From Sphingomonas sp. So64.6b (GTDB lineage: Bacteria > Pseudomonadota > Alphaproteobacteria > Sphingomonadales > Sphingomonadaceae): a DNA stretch of 64,000 nucleotides. This document shows, piece after piece, positions 8,628-18,010 of this stretch. The stretch lies in NCBI RefSeq assembly GCF_014171475.1, contig NZ_CP048817.1, positions 4,216,001-4,280,000 on the forward strand. Direction: 5' to 3'. The notes under the pieces were generated by a model. It was given only the letters and a program-made list of their open reading frames with translations, ran no database searches and had not been told where the DNA came from. The position numbers and the translations under genes were made by a program. The first letter of the stretch is position 1, and each line of letters starts with the position of its first letter.

Positions 8628-9056
8628 TCAGGCGAACACCAACCAGCGATTGAGAATGAAGGTAAAGACCGTCGCGAGCAGCACCGCCGGGAGCAAAGGC
8701 ACCCAGGCCGGGTAACCGAGCAACGCAGTGCCGATCCAGGTGATGACCGCGTTCAGCGCCATGCCCGATGCCTGGACGCTGACGAATTTGGCCTGCTGTA
8801 CCGCGCTGCTATCACGGCTATTATGACCCTTGAAGCTCCAGCGGCTATGCAGGAAGAAACCCGCGGTCACGGCAACGGCAAAGGCGAACGGTACCGCGTA
8901 GACCGCGTGCGCGCCGCGAAAAACCCAAGCCGTCAGCGGCAGATATACCGCCGAATAGATGACGGTCGAAATTCCCCCGGCAATGCCGAAGCGGATTAAC
9001 TGGCCGAGCATGCCGCTCGTCCGCCACGTCTCCAATCGCCTGATAATCGCCGTCAA
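8628..9056 (-). CDS. GtrA-family membrane protein
   Basis: About 142 aa with four hydrophobic segments and the GtrA pattern LIRFGIAGGISTVIYSAVY near the start and FTFILNRWLVFA at the end, including the Phe-Asn-Arg-Trp-Phe-like motif of the family. GtrA proteins are thought to flip polyprenyl-phosphate-linked sugars across the inner membrane. The start is uncertain: TTG 9056 keeps the basic IIRRLETWRTSG lead, and ATG 9011 would give 127 aa. It is divergent from the GT-C gene at 9198. Confidence 0.82.
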   Translation of the reverse strand: MTAIIRRLETWRTSGMLGQLIRFGIAGGISTVIYSAVYLPLTAWVFRGAHAVYAVPFAFAVAVTAGFFLHSRWSFKGHNSRDSSAVQQAKFVSVQASGMALNAVITWIGTALLGYPAWVPLLPAVLLATVFTFILNRWLVFA

Positions 9057-9059
9057 CCC

Positions 9060-9094
9060 GTCTTGCCCTTTTACGCGGTCTTGCCCTTTACGCG
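9060..9094. repeat. Tandem duplication of a 17-18 bp unit
   Basis: GTCTTGCCCTTTTACGCG (9060-9077) is followed directly by GTCTTGCCCTTTACGCG (9078-9094), identical but for one T. It lies in the spacer between the divergent gtrA and GT-C genes, immediately before the gtrA start, and so may affect gtrA expression or simply be replication slippage. Confidence 0.8.
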
Positions 9095-9123
9095 CGCGCC
9101 GATAGAGCGGACACGCCCGTCCT

Positions 9124-9149
9124 CCGTTCGGACTGAGCTTGTCGAACGG
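9124..9149. repeat. Short inverted repeat of the sphingomonad interspersed type
   Basis: CCGTTCG (9124-9130) and CGAACGG (9143-9149) flank GACTGAGCTTGT. Sequences of the form GTTCG-N-CTGAGCTTGTCGAAC recur as dispersed intergenic repeats in sphingomonads; that comparison is from memory. Here it sits in the divergent promoter spacer. Confidence 0.5.
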
Positions 9150-9197
9150 CAGTAAGGGTGGCGCTGTAGAGCGCCAGTCCATTTTGGGGAAGCGGCT

Positions 9198-11018
9198 TTG
9201 AACGACGGTACGAAATCCGGCATGCCGCTCGGGCAAGAACTCGATCGCTATTGGCTGCGGCTGACGTTGATCGCGTGGGGCGTGTTGCTCGTCTGGTATG
9301 CGTTCGATCGCTGGTACGCGATCCATTGGCTGTCACTTGGCGACACCGACGACAATATGCGCCTGATGCAGGTCCGCGCCTTGCTCGACGGGCAGGGTTG
9401 GTACGATCTGCGCCAGTACCGGCTCAATCCGCCCGGTGGTTTCGACATTCATTGGAGCCGGATCGTCGACTTGCCGATCGCCGGCCTGATCCTGATCCTG
9501 CGTCCGTTTGTGGGTACGCCCGTCGCGGAACAGCTCGCTTGCGGTATCGCGCCTTTGTTGCCGCTGAGCATTGCGATGATCGGTCTCGCCGCGACGGTGC
9601 GACGGCTGGTCAGCCCGGTCGCCTGGCCGCTCTCGATCGTTTTCCTGATCGGCTGCACCGCAACGATGCTGATGTTTATGCCCGACCGCATCGACCATCA
9701 TGGCTGGCAACTGGCGATGCTCAGCCTGACCGTTGCGGGCCTGGCCGACCCGAAAAAGATGCGCGGCGGCGCGCTGGTCGGCGTGGCGAGCGCGGTGTCG
9801 CTCAATATCGGCCTCGAATTGCTGCCCTATGCGGCGATGGCCGGCGCGATCATCACCTTGCGCTGGGTGTGGGACCGAAGCGAGGCGGCGCGCCTGTCGA
9901 TCTATGGCCTGACGCTCGCCGGCGGCAGCGGAATCGGTTTCCTGCTCTTCGCCTCGAACGCCAATCAGGTGCTGCGCTGCGACGCGCTGACTCCGGTCTG
10001 GCTGAGTGTGATGGTGGTCGGCGGCGGGCTGTTGTTCGCGCTGGCGCGGCTTAGCCCGGAACAACGCTGGTTTCGCCTGACGCTGGCCCTGGTCGCCGGC
10101 GCGTTGATCGCGGGCGGCTTTGCGCTGCTCTTCCCGCAATGCCTTGGCCGTCCCGAACAAGTCTCGCCCGAACTGGCGCGAACCTGGCTCGACAATGTCC
10201 GCGAGGCGCGGCCGATCTACAAACATCCGTTTCGCATGGCATTCCCGATCGTCACCCTGCCGGTAATCGGCATTCTCGGCGCGGCGTTCGCGACCTGGCG
10301 TGCGCGGAACGACATCAGCATCAATGGCTGGGTACCGGTGCTGATGTTCTCGACGTTCGCCGGCCTGATGCTGTTGTGGCAGGCGCGCGCCGGCCCGGCG
10401 GCCCAGTTGCTCGCCGTGCCCGGTGCGGTCGCGCTGGCCTGGATCGTGCTCGGCTGGACGCTCAGCAACAATAATGTGCTGGTTCGCGTGCTCGGTACGG
10501 TTGTCGGGTTCATGGCGGTGTCGGGTATGTTCGCCGGCGCTGCGATCAAATATCTGCCGATCGACCGGCCTTCCCCGCGCACCAATGTGGTCAACCGCGC
10601 CAGCGGCCTGTGCATGACCGTGCCGGCGATGCAGCCGCTCAACCGTTATCCGGCGCAGACCATCTTCACCTTTGTCGATCTCGGTCCGCGGTTGATCGCG
10701 ACGACGCATCACAATGCGGTCGCCGGACCCTATCATCGTAATGGCGACGCGATCCTCGACGTACAGCACGCCTTCTCGCGCAGCCCGGAAGAATTCCGCG
10801 CTATCGCCAAACGCCATGGCGCGACCTTGTTGCTGGTATGCCCGAACATGGCCGAATCGACGGTCTATCGTGCGCGCAATCCGGGCGGCTTCTACGACCA
10901 GCTTGCCACCGGCAAGGTTCCGGCCTGGCTCGAACCACTGCCGCTGCCGAAGAAATCGCCGTTCCGATTGTTCCGAATCAACTATGGAGCCGCTGCGGCA
11001 AAGCCTAAATCAGGCTGA
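9198..11018 (+). CDS. Polytopic membrane protein of GT-C glycosyltransferase type
   Basis: A 606-aa protein with about ten or more hydrophobic helices and a C-terminal soluble domain of about 130 residues. The first periplasmic loop carries SLGDTDDNMRLMQVR and QYRLNPPGGFDIHWSR, resembling the acidic DxD-like loop of GT-C enzymes that use polyprenyl-phosphate sugars or oligosaccharides (STT3/PMT-like). It is probably the transferase that consumes the lipid-linked sugar made by the GT2 enzyme at 6843. Start TTG 9198 has GGGGA 8 nt upstream; ATG 9222 is the alternative. Its 3' end overlaps the convergent marC by 14 nt. Confidence 0.65.
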   Translation: MNDGTKSGMPLGQELDRYWLRLTLIAWGVLLVWYAFDRWYAIHWLSLGDTDDNMRLMQVRALLDGQGWYDLRQYRLNPPGGFDIHWSRIVDLPIAGLILILRPFVGTPVAEQLACGIAPLLPLSIAMIGLAATVRRLVSPVAWPLSIVFLIGCTATMLMFMPDRIDHHGWQLAMLSLTVAGLADPKKMRGGALVGVASAVSLNIGLELLPYAAMAGAIITLRWVWDRSEAARLSIYGLTLAGGSGIGFLLFASNANQVLRCDALTPVWLSVMVVGGGLLFALARLSPEQRWFRLTLALVAGALIAGGFALLFPQCLGRPEQVSPELARTWLDNVREARPIYKHPFRMAFPIVTLPVIGILGAAFATWRARNDISINGWVPVLMFSTFAGLMLLWQARAGPAAQLLAVPGAVALAWIVLGWTLSNNNVLVRVLGTVVGFMAVSGMFAGAAIKYLPIDRPSPRTNVVNRASGLCMTVPAMQPLNRYPAQTIFTFVDLGPRLIATTHHNAVAGPYHRNGDAILDVQHAFSRSPEEFRAIAKRHGATLLLVCPNMAESTVYRARNPGGFYDQLATGKVPAWLEPLPLPKKSPFRLFRINYGAAAAKPKSG

Positions 11019-11625
11019 TCCGAATCCCGTCGATCACGAATTGCACCGCCAGCGCGGCCAGCAGCACGCCGAGCAGTCGGGTGATCACCGCTTCGATCTT
11101 CGCGCCGAGCACGCGCATGATCGGACCGGCGGCGAGCAAGGCGACCAGCGTCAGCGCCAGGATCGTCGCCAGCGCGCCGAGCACGACGAGCGTGCGTTCG
11201 ATCCCCTCATTCTTGCTCATCAACAGCATGACCGACGCGATCGATCCCGGGCCGGCGATCATCGGCATCGCCATCGGGAAGATCGACACATCCTCGACCT
11301 CGGGTGTCGCGGCGACCTTGGCGGCACGGTCCTCGCGGCGTTCGGTGCGCTTCTCGAACACCATCTCCAGCGCGATCAGGAACAGCATGATACCGCCGGC
11401 GATGCGGAAGCTGGCAAGACTGATACCGAGCCCGCGCAGCAAATCCTCGCCGAACAGCGCGAAGACGAGCAGGATTGCTGCGGCGACCAGCACCGCGCGA
11501 ACCGCCATCGCGCGGCGGTGGACGGAATCGGCGCCGGCCGACAGCCCGGCATAGATCGGCGCGCAGCCCGGCGGATCGATCACCACGAAAAAGGTGATCA
11601 GCGAAGAAACGAAAAGTTCGATCAT
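11005..11625 (-). CDS. MarC-family integral membrane protein
   Basis: A 206-aa protein with six predicted transmembrane helices and family blocks FFVVIDPPGCAPIYAGL at the N terminus and FPMAMPMIAGPGSIASVML in the middle. MarC/UPF0056 proteins are inner-membrane proteins; despite the name they are not proven drug transporters. Its ATG overlaps the stop of the upstream gene by 4 nt. It is the last gene of a tight minus-strand run with folD and DUF167. Confidence 0.88.
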   Translation of the reverse strand: MIELFVSSLITFFVVIDPPGCAPIYAGLSAGADSVHRRAMAVRAVLVAAAILLVFALFGEDLLRGLGISLASFRIAGGIMLFLIALEMVFEKRTERREDRAAKVAATPEVEDVSIFPMAMPMIAGPGSIASVMLLMSKNEGIERTLVVLGALATILALTLVALLAAGPIMRVLGAKIEAVITRLLGVLLAALAVQFVIDGIRISLI

Positions 11626-12233
11626 TGCGGTGCGGCGATCTTGTCGTCGATCACGGTGGTCAGCGCTTTACCGTCCCAGATCGCCGCCCAGAATTGCCGC
11701 GCGCCGTTCGACGACACATGCCAGCGATAGACGACCGTACCGTCAGCCGAGGCGGCCGCTGCGCTTGGTCCTTCGCGATAGGCGATCGTCGGCGGCTTGG
11801 CCGGCGTTCCCGAACAGGATGCGGTGTGAATCGCTGGCATCGCCGGTCTGGGCCGTGCGGTGGTCAGACCGTCACCGCCATCGACGATCCATTTCCAATT
11901 GCCGTCGGGCTGCTTGATCCACACAGTCGAGAAATACCCGTTTGCGCCGTCCGGGCGTTGCCAGCCGCCGGTATTGACCGCGAACGATCCGTCACATGAG
12001 ACATAACTCTCGGTCGGCCACCAATCGATCGCCTTGGGCGGGTCCTTGCGATCCTTGAGGAATTCCTGCGCCTTCACCACCTGAGGAGCGAACATCACCG
12101 CATCGTCGGTCGCGTGGCGTCGGAACGCGGTCCATTGCCCATCGCTTTGCGCCGCTGCGGCAAAGGCGCGTTCGGCATCGGCTGCCGTGACGGCCGGGGC
12201 GGCCGCAGCGAGTAACAGCGCGGCGAGCATCAC
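11622..12233 (-). CDS. Exported NTF2-like (SnoaL/DUF4440-type) protein
   Basis: A 203-aa protein with a short signal peptide ([17 protein letters not shown]). The first half resembles NTF2-like domains: a helix ([20 protein letters not shown]), then DAVMFAPQV and an [23 protein letters not shown] strand pair. The C-terminal half (from about residue 130) has two Cys and a beta-rich [20 protein letters not shown] segment. Function unknown; periplasmic by inference. It overlaps folD and marC by 4 nt each. Confidence 0.6.
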   Translation of the reverse strand: MMLAALLLAAAAPAVTAADAERAFAAAAQSDGQWTAFRRHATDDAVMFAPQVVKAQEFLKDRKDPPKAIDWWPTESYVSCDGSFAVNTGGWQRPDGANGYFSTVWIKQPDGNWKWIVDGGDGLTTARPRPAMPAIHTASCSGTPAKPPTIAYREGPSAAAASADGTVVYRWHVSSNGARQFWAAIWDGKALTTVIDDKIAAPQ

Positions 12234-13105
12234 AACGCACCCTTGTCATAGGGCACTTGCGCACGGCGATGCGCGGACACCAATGTGTTGCGCAGCAGCA
12301 CCGCGATGGTCATCGGTCCGACCCCGCCGGGCACCGGCGTGATCGCGCCTGCGACGCTCGCCGCACCGGCAAAATCGACGTCGCCGACCAGTCCGTCCGC
12401 AGTGCGGTTGATGCCGACATCGATCACCGTCGCGCCGGGCTTGATCCACTCGCCTTTGATCATCTGCGGCCGCCCGACCGCCGCGACGACGATATCCGCG
12501 CGGCGCACCACGCTGGACAGGTCGCGCGTCTTCGAATGTGCCACCGTCACGGTGCAACTTTCACCGATCAGCAATTGCGCCATCGGCTTGCCGACGATGT
12601 TCGATCGGCCGATCACCACCGCGTCGAGCCCGGCGAGATCGCCGAGCCGGTCCTTGAGCAGCATCAGGCAACCAAGCGGCGTGCATGGCACGAAACCGTT
12701 CAGCCCGGTTGCAAGCCGTCCGGCATTGACCGGGTGGAAACCGTCGACATCCTTGTCGGGGTCGATTCGCGTGGTCACCAGACGTTCGTCGATATGACCC
12801 GGCAGCGGCAACTGGACCAGGATCCCGTCGACCGCCGGATCATTATTGAGCGTATCGACCAGTGCGAGCAAGTCGGCTTGCGACACATCGGCGGGCAGGC
12901 GGTGTTCGAAGCTCTCCATCCCCGCGGCACGCGTCGCCTTGCCCTTCGACCGGACATAGACGGCGGAGGCCGGATCCTCACCGATCAGGACCACGGCGAG
13001 CCCAGGCGCGCGGCCGGCGGCGGCGCGGAATTCCGCGACCTGAAGGGCGATGCGCCCGCGAAGGGCCTCGGCGAATGCCTTGCCGTCGATGATCTCTGCG
13101 CTCAT
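12230..13105 (-). CDS. folD: Bifunctional methylenetetrahydrofolate dehydrogenase/cyclohydrolase
   Basis: A 291-aa cytoplasmic enzyme interconverting 5,10-methylene-, methenyl- and 10-formyl-THF with NADP+. The catalytic Lys lies in [15 protein letters not shown] (Y-x3-K), the family [14 protein letters not shown] block follows, then [17 protein letters not shown] and the C-terminal [15 protein letters not shown]. Length matches the family (about 285-300 aa). It is preceded by the DUF167 gene with a 4-nt overlap, so it is part of a DUF167-folD-NTF2-marC operon. Confidence 0.95.
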   Translation of the reverse strand: MSAEIIDGKAFAEALRGRIALQVAEFRAAAGRAPGLAVVLIGEDPASAVYVRSKGKATRAAGMESFEHRLPADVSQADLLALVDTLNNDPAVDGILVQLPLPGHIDERLVTTRIDPDKDVDGFHPVNAGRLATGLNGFVPCTPLGCLMLLKDRLGDLAGLDAVVIGRSNIVGKPMAQLLIGESCTVTVAHSKTRDLSSVVRRADIVVAAVGRPQMIKGEWIKPGATVIDVGINRTADGLVGDVDFAGAASVAGAITPVPGGVGPMTIAVLLRNTLVSAHRRAQVPYDKGAL

Positions 13106-13404
13106 GCCTCGGCCCCATAGAGTGCGGCGGCGATTCCCGCCAGCGTAGCGACGTCGCCCGTGATATGCAGCCGCTTCAGCCTCGCGGTGTCGCCGGCGAT
13201 CAGGGTCACCGCGCGTTTTGGCACATCGAAGGCTTTGGCCACCAGCGGCGCCAGCGCCGCATTGGCCGCGCCTTCGACCGGCGGCGCGGTCAGCCGAGCG
13301 ACGAAATGATCGGCCGTACCGGCGGCAAAATCTTCACGCGACGATCGCGGCGTGACGCGAACCGCGATGTCGATCCCGTCGCCGCGTTCGATCCAGGCGG
13401 GCAA
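13102..13404 (-). CDS. DUF167 (YggU) family protein
   Basis: A 100-aa small alpha/beta protein. The family core is clear: [14 protein letters not shown] at the start of the domain, then [24 protein letters not shown] and [18 protein letters not shown]. The function of YggU/DUF167 proteins is not established. It directly follows the YggT gene (no gap) and overlaps folD by 4 nt; yggT-yggU pairing is widespread in proteobacteria. Confidence 0.88.
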   Translation of the reverse strand: MPAWIERGDGIDIAVRVTPRSSREDFAAGTADHFVARLTAPPVEGAANAALAPLVAKAFDVPKRAVTLIAGDTARLKRLHITGDVATLAGIAAALYGAEA

Positions 13405-13710
13405 TCAGACCGCCGATGGTGCCAATAGCTGATATTCGAGCGCGGGGATCACATTGTTCATCAGGAGGAAGAGGATCAGCAGCACGACCAGCGGCGACAA
13501 GTCGAGCGCGCCGAAATCCGGCAGGATGCGCCGGATCGGCCGGTACAGCGGTTCGGTCATGCGCTTCAGCGCTTCCCAGATCGTGCGGACCGTGTCGTTA
13601 TAGGTGTTGATGACGTTGAAGGCGATCAGCCAGGACAGGATCGCCTGAATGATGATGATCCACCAGACGACGTTAAGCAGCACCTTTACGATACCGAGAA
13701 TGAAGATCAA
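13405..13710 (-). CDS. YggT family membrane protein
   Basis: A 101-aa protein with two long hydrophobic helices flanking an amphipathic segment: VVWWIIIIQAILSWLIAFNV, then LKRMTEPLYRPIRRILPDFG (the YggT signature) and LVVLLILFLLMNNVIPALEY. It is an inner-membrane protein linked to cell-division and osmotic functions in other bacteria. Start TTG 13710 has AGCGGAGAG upstream and matches family length; a longer frame to 13902 is GC-rich noise overlapping the neighbour. Confidence 0.85.
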   Translation of the reverse strand: MIFILGIVKVLLNVVWWIIIIQAILSWLIAFNVINTYNDTVRTIWEALKRMTEPLYRPIRRILPDFGALDLSPLVVLLILFLLMNNVIPALEYQLLAPSAV

Positions 13711-13787
13711 ATCTGCTCTCCGCTGAGCGTTGATGTGCACCGATAGCGGAAAGCGGGTGTCCTGAACAAGAGCACCCGGTTCGATCG

Positions 13788-14144
13788 TTACGCGGTCGCA
13801 AGGGCTCGCGACATTCCTAGTACGGGCCGCGCGGGACGTAGTGGCTCGGCGACCCTGACCACGGCCAGATGCGTGCGCCGAGCGGCACCCGCCGGCCCGC
13901 ACGGCAGCGGTTCGGCCCGGCGCAGCTTGGCGATCGCGCGGCGGTCGAGGCTGGCATCGCCCGAGCCTTGCACGACGCGGATATCGGCGATCGCGCCGCC
14001 CGCATCGACACTGAAGGCAAGCGTCGTCGCGCCGCTGCGATAGGCGACGCCTGGCGAGACCGGGTCGGGTGCCGTGGCGCGATCGATTGCGGTGCCGAGG
14101 GCTGCGATCCAGCGCGCCTCGTCGAAGCTGTGGGTATGGGTCAT
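13788..14144 (-). CDS. TonB C-terminal-like domain protein
   Basis: A 118-aa protein in which residues about 30-95 fit a TonB C-terminal/TonB-like fold: YRSGATTLAFSVDAGGAIAD, IRVVQGSGDASLDRRAIAKL, RRAEPLP. The G-S-G-D-xx-LD-xx-A pattern is typical. There is no N-terminal transmembrane anchor or Pro-rich linker, so it is not a complete TonB; it may act alone or be a domain relic. The C terminus (ARPVLGMSRALATA) is unremarkable. Confidence 0.6.
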   Translation of the reverse strand: MTHTHSFDEARWIAALGTAIDRATAPDPVSPGVAYRSGATTLAFSVDAGGAIADIRVVQGSGDASLDRRAIAKLRRAEPLPCGPAGAARRTHLAVVRVAEPLRPARPVLGMSRALATA

Positions 14145-14288
14145 CGCCGTTTCCTTCGCTTTGCCGGATTTCGGCTTAGCGCGACGATGTTAAGCTGACG
14201 CGACACTGGTGTGACGGCCGTGACACGAAAGCGTCACGGGACTGACACGGATCGTCCGGTGATCAGCCGCAGGGACGCACGGATTTCG

Positions 14289-14636
14289 TCAGACGCCTTT
14301 CCATGTCCCGTCGGCACCCTTGGCGAGTTCGACGACGAAGGTCTGTTTGGTGGCTTCGGTCGCGCCGGGCATGATGATCGAGACATTGACGGCGCATGCC
14401 TGGCGATCCGGCTTGGTGTTATTGCACAGTCCGCTTTTCGAGATGGTCGCACCGGCCACCGCCGCCTCAAGCGCTTTTTTCGCCGCCGGATCACCGGCGT
14501 CGGGGCCGAGATTGTCCAGCATCTGCTGACGCGCGACTTTCTCGATATCCCCCGCACCGGGTCCATTAAGCATGCTGCATCCGGCGAGCAACGCGGCCGC
14601 AGCGATCGAGGTGGCGAGCGATTCGAGACGATGCAT
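14289..14636 (-). CDS. Putative lipoprotein
   Basis: A 115-aa protein with a lipoprotein signal: hydrophobic ATSIAAAALLAGCS with lipobox LLAGC, so Cys20 is the likely acylated residue. The mature part is a small domain with a Cys pair (LCNNTKPDRQAC) likely to form a disulfide, ending FVVELAKGADGTWKGV. No known family recognised; envelope location inferred. It precedes argB in the chromosome but the genes are separated by 47 nt, so co-transcription from argB is possible. Confidence 0.7.
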   Translation of the reverse strand: MHRLESLATSIAAAALLAGCSMLNGPGAGDIEKVARQQMLDNLGPDAGDPAAKKALEAAVAGATISKSGLCNNTKPDRQACAVNVSIIMPGATEATKQTFVVELAKGADGTWKGV

Positions 14637-14683
14637 GACGTTCTCCTGTTGCAGCGCGTGGGTTGCCGCGCCTGAAGCGAACG

Positions 14684-15583
14684 TCAGCGGTGGACCAGGG
14701 TTCCCGCGCCCTGACGGGTGAAGATCTCGAGCAGCATCGCGTGCGGGACACGTCCATCGAGGATGACCGCCGCGTCGACCCCGCCCTCGACCGCGGCGAC
14801 GCAGGTTTCGAGCTTTGGGATCATGCCGCCGCTGATCGTGCCATCGGCGCGCAGTTTGGCGATCGCCGCCGGATCGAGGTCGGTGAGCAACTCGCCCTGC
14901 TTGTCGAGCACGCCCGCGACATCGGTCAGCAGGAACAGCCGGGACGCACCCATCGCGGCGGCGACCGCGCCGGCCATCGTGTCGGCGTTGATGTTGTAGG
15001 TATGGCCGTCATCGCCGATCGCGATCGGCGCGACCACCGGGATGACGCCTGCCGCGCTCAACGTATCGATGATCGAGCGATCGACCGAGACCGGCTCGCC
15101 GACGAAACCGAGATCGACCACCCGCTCGATATTGCTGTCCGGGTCGCGCTTGGTCCGCTCGACCTTTTTCGCGCGCACGAAGCTTGCGTCCTTGCCCGAA
15201 ATGCCCACCGCGCGACCTCCGGCCTGACCGATCCACGCGACCAGTTCCTTGTTGATCGCGCCCGACAGGACCATTTCCGCGACTTGCGCGGTTTGTGCAT
15301 CGGTTACGCGCAAGCCGTCGATAAAGCTCGATTCGACCCCGAGTTTCTTGAGCATCGCGCCGATCTGCGGCCCGCCGCCATGCACCACGACCGGGTTGAT
15401 CCCGACCGCCTTCATCAGCACCACATCTTCGGCGAAATCGCGCGCCAGCTCCGGATCGCCCATTGCATGGCCGCCATATTTCACCACGAAAGTCGCCCCG
15501 GCATAGCGCTGCATATAGGGCAGCGCTTCGGTCAGCGTTTCGGCTTTGGCGAGCAAAGCGGGGTCTGGCGAATGATCGGTCAT
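14684..15583 (-). CDS. argB: Acetylglutamate kinase
   Basis: A 299-aa amino-acid kinase catalysing ATP-dependent phosphorylation of N-acetyl-L-glutamate, step two of arginine synthesis. Visible motifs are [11 protein letters not shown] (phosphate binding), [14 protein letters not shown] (substrate loop), [18 protein letters not shown] and the C-terminal [11 protein letters not shown]. The N-terminal helix [18 protein letters not shown] is the extension seen in arginine-sensitive hexameric enzymes, so feedback inhibition by arginine is likely. Start ATG 15583 (MTDHSPDP) is preferred over a longer frame to 15685, which crosses a dyad in the leader. Confidence 0.95.
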   Translation of the reverse strand: MTDHSPDPALLAKAETLTEALPYMQRYAGATFVVKYGGHAMGDPELARDFAEDVVLMKAVGINPVVVHGGGPQIGAMLKKLGVESSFIDGLRVTDAQTAQVAEMVLSGAINKELVAWIGQAGGRAVGISGKDASFVRAKKVERTKRDPDSNIERVVDLGFVGEPVSVDRSIIDTLSAAGVIPVVAPIAIGDDGHTYNINADTMAGAVAAAMGASRLFLLTDVAGVLDKQGELLTDLDPAAIAKLRADGTISGGMIPKLETCVAAVEGGVDAAVILDGRVPHAMLLEIFTRQGAGTLVHR

Positions 15584-15590
15584 GGGCGAC

Positions 15591-15623
15591 CCCCTACAAA
15601 GTTCCGCACGCGCTGAGTAGGGG
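15591..15623. promoter_or_regulatory. Inverted repeat in the argB leader
   Basis: CCCCTAC (15591-15597) and GTAGGGG (15617-15623) form 7-bp perfect arms around a 19-nt spacer, 8 nt upstream of the argB start and about 10 nt past the stop of the transporter gene. It could be a hairpin terminating the transporter transcript or an operator for argB. No established arginine-regulator site is claimed. Confidence 0.4.
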
Positions 15624-15632
15624 TTGCGCGAT

Positions 15633-16325
15633 TCAGGACGAACGGAAGGTGGATGAACCACCGTCCAGCCACCGCCCGATCGCAACCGCGAGATAGATCA
15701 GCGGCGGGACCAGCACGGCGGACAGCGTGACCTTGGCCAGCATCTGACCGATCAGCAATTCGCCGATCGGAAAGACGCCGAGAAAGGCGATGGAGATGAA
15801 CAGCAACGTATCGACGATCTGCGACAATACCCCCGCGATCGCGGCACGCAGCCAGAGCAGCTTGCCGCCTTCACGTCTGAGCCAACTGAACAGCGTCACG
15901 TTCAACGTCTGTGAGACGCCATAAGCGACGATTCCGGCAATCCAGATGCGGATCGTTCCGCCCAGCACGAGTTGAAATCCGTCCCGTATTGCCGGGTTCA
16001 TGCCGGGAGAAGCTGGCAAATGCAGGACGATCTCGAGCAGCGCGATCGATCCGAGCAGAGGCACGAATCCGAAGCGGACGAGCGTGTTGGCGGTGGTCGG
16101 TCCATGCAGTTCGGCGACCGCACTCGATACGACGACCAGCAACAGGAAGGCGAAAATCCCCGCTTCGACCGCCAGCGGCCCCTGTCCGAACAACGGCCCG
16201 ATCGCTGAAATCGGGCCGAGCGAGACCTGCTTCGAGCCGAGCACTCCGGCGATGCAGACCATGCCGCCATAGAAGATCGAAAAGGCGAAGAGCGAACGCG
16301 GGATCGCGGGACTGGGTTGGTTCAT
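15633..16325 (-). CDS. Queuosine precursor transporter (YhhQ/VUT family)
   Basis: A 230-aa inner-membrane protein with about six transmembrane helices. Family features are [16 protein letters not shown] in helix 1-2, the acidic [17 protein letters not shown] loop and [19 protein letters not shown] toward the C terminus. The family imports queuosine precursors such as preQ0/preQ1 for tRNA modification. Start ATG 16325 gives [11 protein letters not shown]; the longer frame to 16457 is basic and unconserved. It is divergent from the nucleoside transporter. Confidence 0.85.
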   Translation of the reverse strand: MNQPSPAIPRSLFAFSIFYGGMVCIAGVLGSKQVSLGPISAIGPLFGQGPLAVEAGIFAFLLLVVVSSAVAELHGPTTANTLVRFGFVPLLGSIALLEIVLHLPASPGMNPAIRDGFQLVLGGTIRIWIAGIVAYGVSQTLNVTLFSWLRREGGKLLWLRAAIAGVLSQIVDTLLFISIAFLGVFPIGELLIGQMLAKVTLSAVLVPPLIYLAVAIGRWLDGGSSTFRSS

Positions 16326-16476
16326 GGCCGCGACGCTAATGGCTTGCGCCGTTGCGTCAATCCGGCAGGTGAAGGGCGGGCGCGGGGGGTGGGGCGCAAT
16401 TTCCTTGCACAACTTCTCCTTATGCTGCGAAGCTGGGGTAAATTGGGGGCGTGGCAAACGCCGGCGGGGTTAATCG

Positions 16477-17802
16477 ATGAACAAGTTTCTGATCGGTCTG
16501 GCGGGGATCGCCGTCATTCTCGGTATTGCGGTGTTGCTGTCGAACAATCGTCGCGCGATCCGCCTGCGCGTGGTCGGCGCTGCCTTCGCGCTGCAGGCCG
16601 GTATCGCTGTGCTGGTGCTCTATGTGCCCGCCGGCAAGCATATCCTGCAATTCCTGTCGGGCGGCGTCGCCAATTTGCTGGGTTATGCCAAAGCCGGCAC
16701 CGATTTCCTCTTCGGGTCGCTTGCGAGCAACCCGCTGGGGCAGAATTTCGCGATCCAGGCACTGCCGGTGATCATCTTCTTCGCCAGCCTTGTCTCGATC
16801 CTCTATTATCTCGGCATCATGCAATTGATCGTGCGCTGGCTCGGTGGCGCGATCGAATGGGTGATCGGCGTGTCGAAGGTCGAATCGCTCTGCGCGGCGG
16901 CCAACATCTTTGTCGGCCAGAGCGAATCGCCGCTCGTCATCCGCCCCTATCTCGCCGGCCTGACCCCGCCGCAGCTGTTCACCGTGATGACCAGCGGCAT
17001 GGCTGGCGTCGCCGGCACGATCCTCGCCGCCTATGCCTCGATGGGCATTTCGATCGAATATCTTCTCGCCGCGAGTTTCATGGCTGCGCCGGGCGGTATT
17101 CTGATGGCCAAGATCATCATGCCCGATGTTCCCGCGACGGTTCAGGGCGAGCTGCCGCTCGGCGATCATCCCGAGAACCATATCAAGCTGTCCGAGGCCC
17201 GCGTCAGTGGCCAGGGTCCGGCCGCGCTCCTGCCCGAGGGGACGCCCGGCGAGCCGATGCCCGAGGCGAGCCATGACGAGGAAAAGCCTGCCAATATCAT
17301 CATGGCAGCGGCGCAGGGCGCGCAAACCGGCGTCAGGCTGGCGGTCGCGGTCGGCGCGATGGTGCTGGCGTTCGTCGCGCTGGTTGCGCTCGCCAATGGC
17401 ATCCTTGGCGGCATCGGCCATTGGTTCGGCGTGGAGAATCTGAGCTTCCAGGGCTTGCTCGGTTATGTCTTCGCGCCGATCATGTTCCTGCTCAACGTGC
17501 CGTGGAACGAGGCTGGAGCGGCTGGCGGCCTGTTCGGGCAGAAGATCGTGCTCAACGAATTCGTCGCCTATATCGACCTCGGAAAACAGGTTGCCGTGCT
17601 GAGCCCGCGCACCGTCGCTGTGGTCACCTTCGCACTGTGCGGCTTCGCCAATTTCTCCTCGATCGCGATCCAGATGGCGGTCACCGGCAGCCTCGCCCCC
17701 AACCAGCGTCCGATGATCGCCAAGCTCGGCCTGCGCGCGCTGGCCGCGGGCAGCCTGGCCAACCTGATGTCGGCGGCGCTGGCCGGGTTACTGATCTCCT
17801 GA
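16477..17802 (+). CDS. Concentrative nucleoside transporter (NupC/CNT family)
   Basis: A 441-aa protein with about ten transmembrane segments. CNT signatures are present: [13 protein letters not shown] and [19 protein letters not shown] (nucleoside/cation site), later EFVAYIDL and [15 protein letters not shown] hydrophilic stretch of about 80 residues (about 215-290, [20 protein letters not shown] onwards) lies mid-protein, as in other CNTs of this group. It imports nucleosides with H+ or Na+. It stands alone, followed by a hairpin and a repeat-rich spacer. Confidence 0.9.
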   Translation: MNKFLIGLAGIAVILGIAVLLSNNRRAIRLRVVGAAFALQAGIAVLVLYVPAGKHILQFLSGGVANLLGYAKAGTDFLFGSLASNPLGQNFAIQALPVIIFFASLVSILYYLGIMQLIVRWLGGAIEWVIGVSKVESLCAAANIFVGQSESPLVIRPYLAGLTPPQLFTVMTSGMAGVAGTILAAYASMGISIEYLLAASFMAAPGGILMAKIIMPDVPATVQGELPLGDHPENHIKLSEARVSGQGPAALLPEGTPGEPMPEASHDEEKPANIIMAAAQGAQTGVRLAVAVGAMVLAFVALVALANGILGGIGHWFGVENLSFQGLLGYVFAPIMFLLNVPWNEAGAAGGLFGQKIVLNEFVAYIDLGKQVAVLSPRTVAVVTFALCGFANFSSIAIQMAVTGSLAPNQRPMIAKLGLRALAAGSLANLMSAALAGLLIS

Positions 17803-17944
17803 GCGAGCCGATGCACTGAGGTCACCTGTTCCGGGTCGAAGAAAAGCGACCTTTCGGCAAGCTCGGGGCGAATCGGGGGGGCAGGTTCGGTCCGAGTGGC
17901 GGCGCCGATTCAAGACCGGGGCCGATTGTTGCAGCATGCAAGCG

Positions 17945-17972
17945 AACGGAAGACCATCGGCATTTCCGTTCC
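17945..17972 (+). terminator. Stem-loop downstream of the nucleoside transporter
   Basis: GAACGGAA (17945-17952) pairs with TTCCGTTC (17965-17972) across a 12-nt loop, followed by CGCTCTTTCTC. This is a plausible intrinsic terminator about 140 nt after the nupC-type stop. Confidence 0.45.
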
Positions 17973-18010
17973 GCTCTTTCTCATCATTGAAATTATTCAG
18001 CTGCGTCGGG

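Noticed and set aside
13788..14144. A complete TonB energy transducer
   Set aside because: There is no N-terminal membrane anchor or Pro-rich spacer and no exbB/exbD nearby; only a TonB C-terminal-like domain is present.
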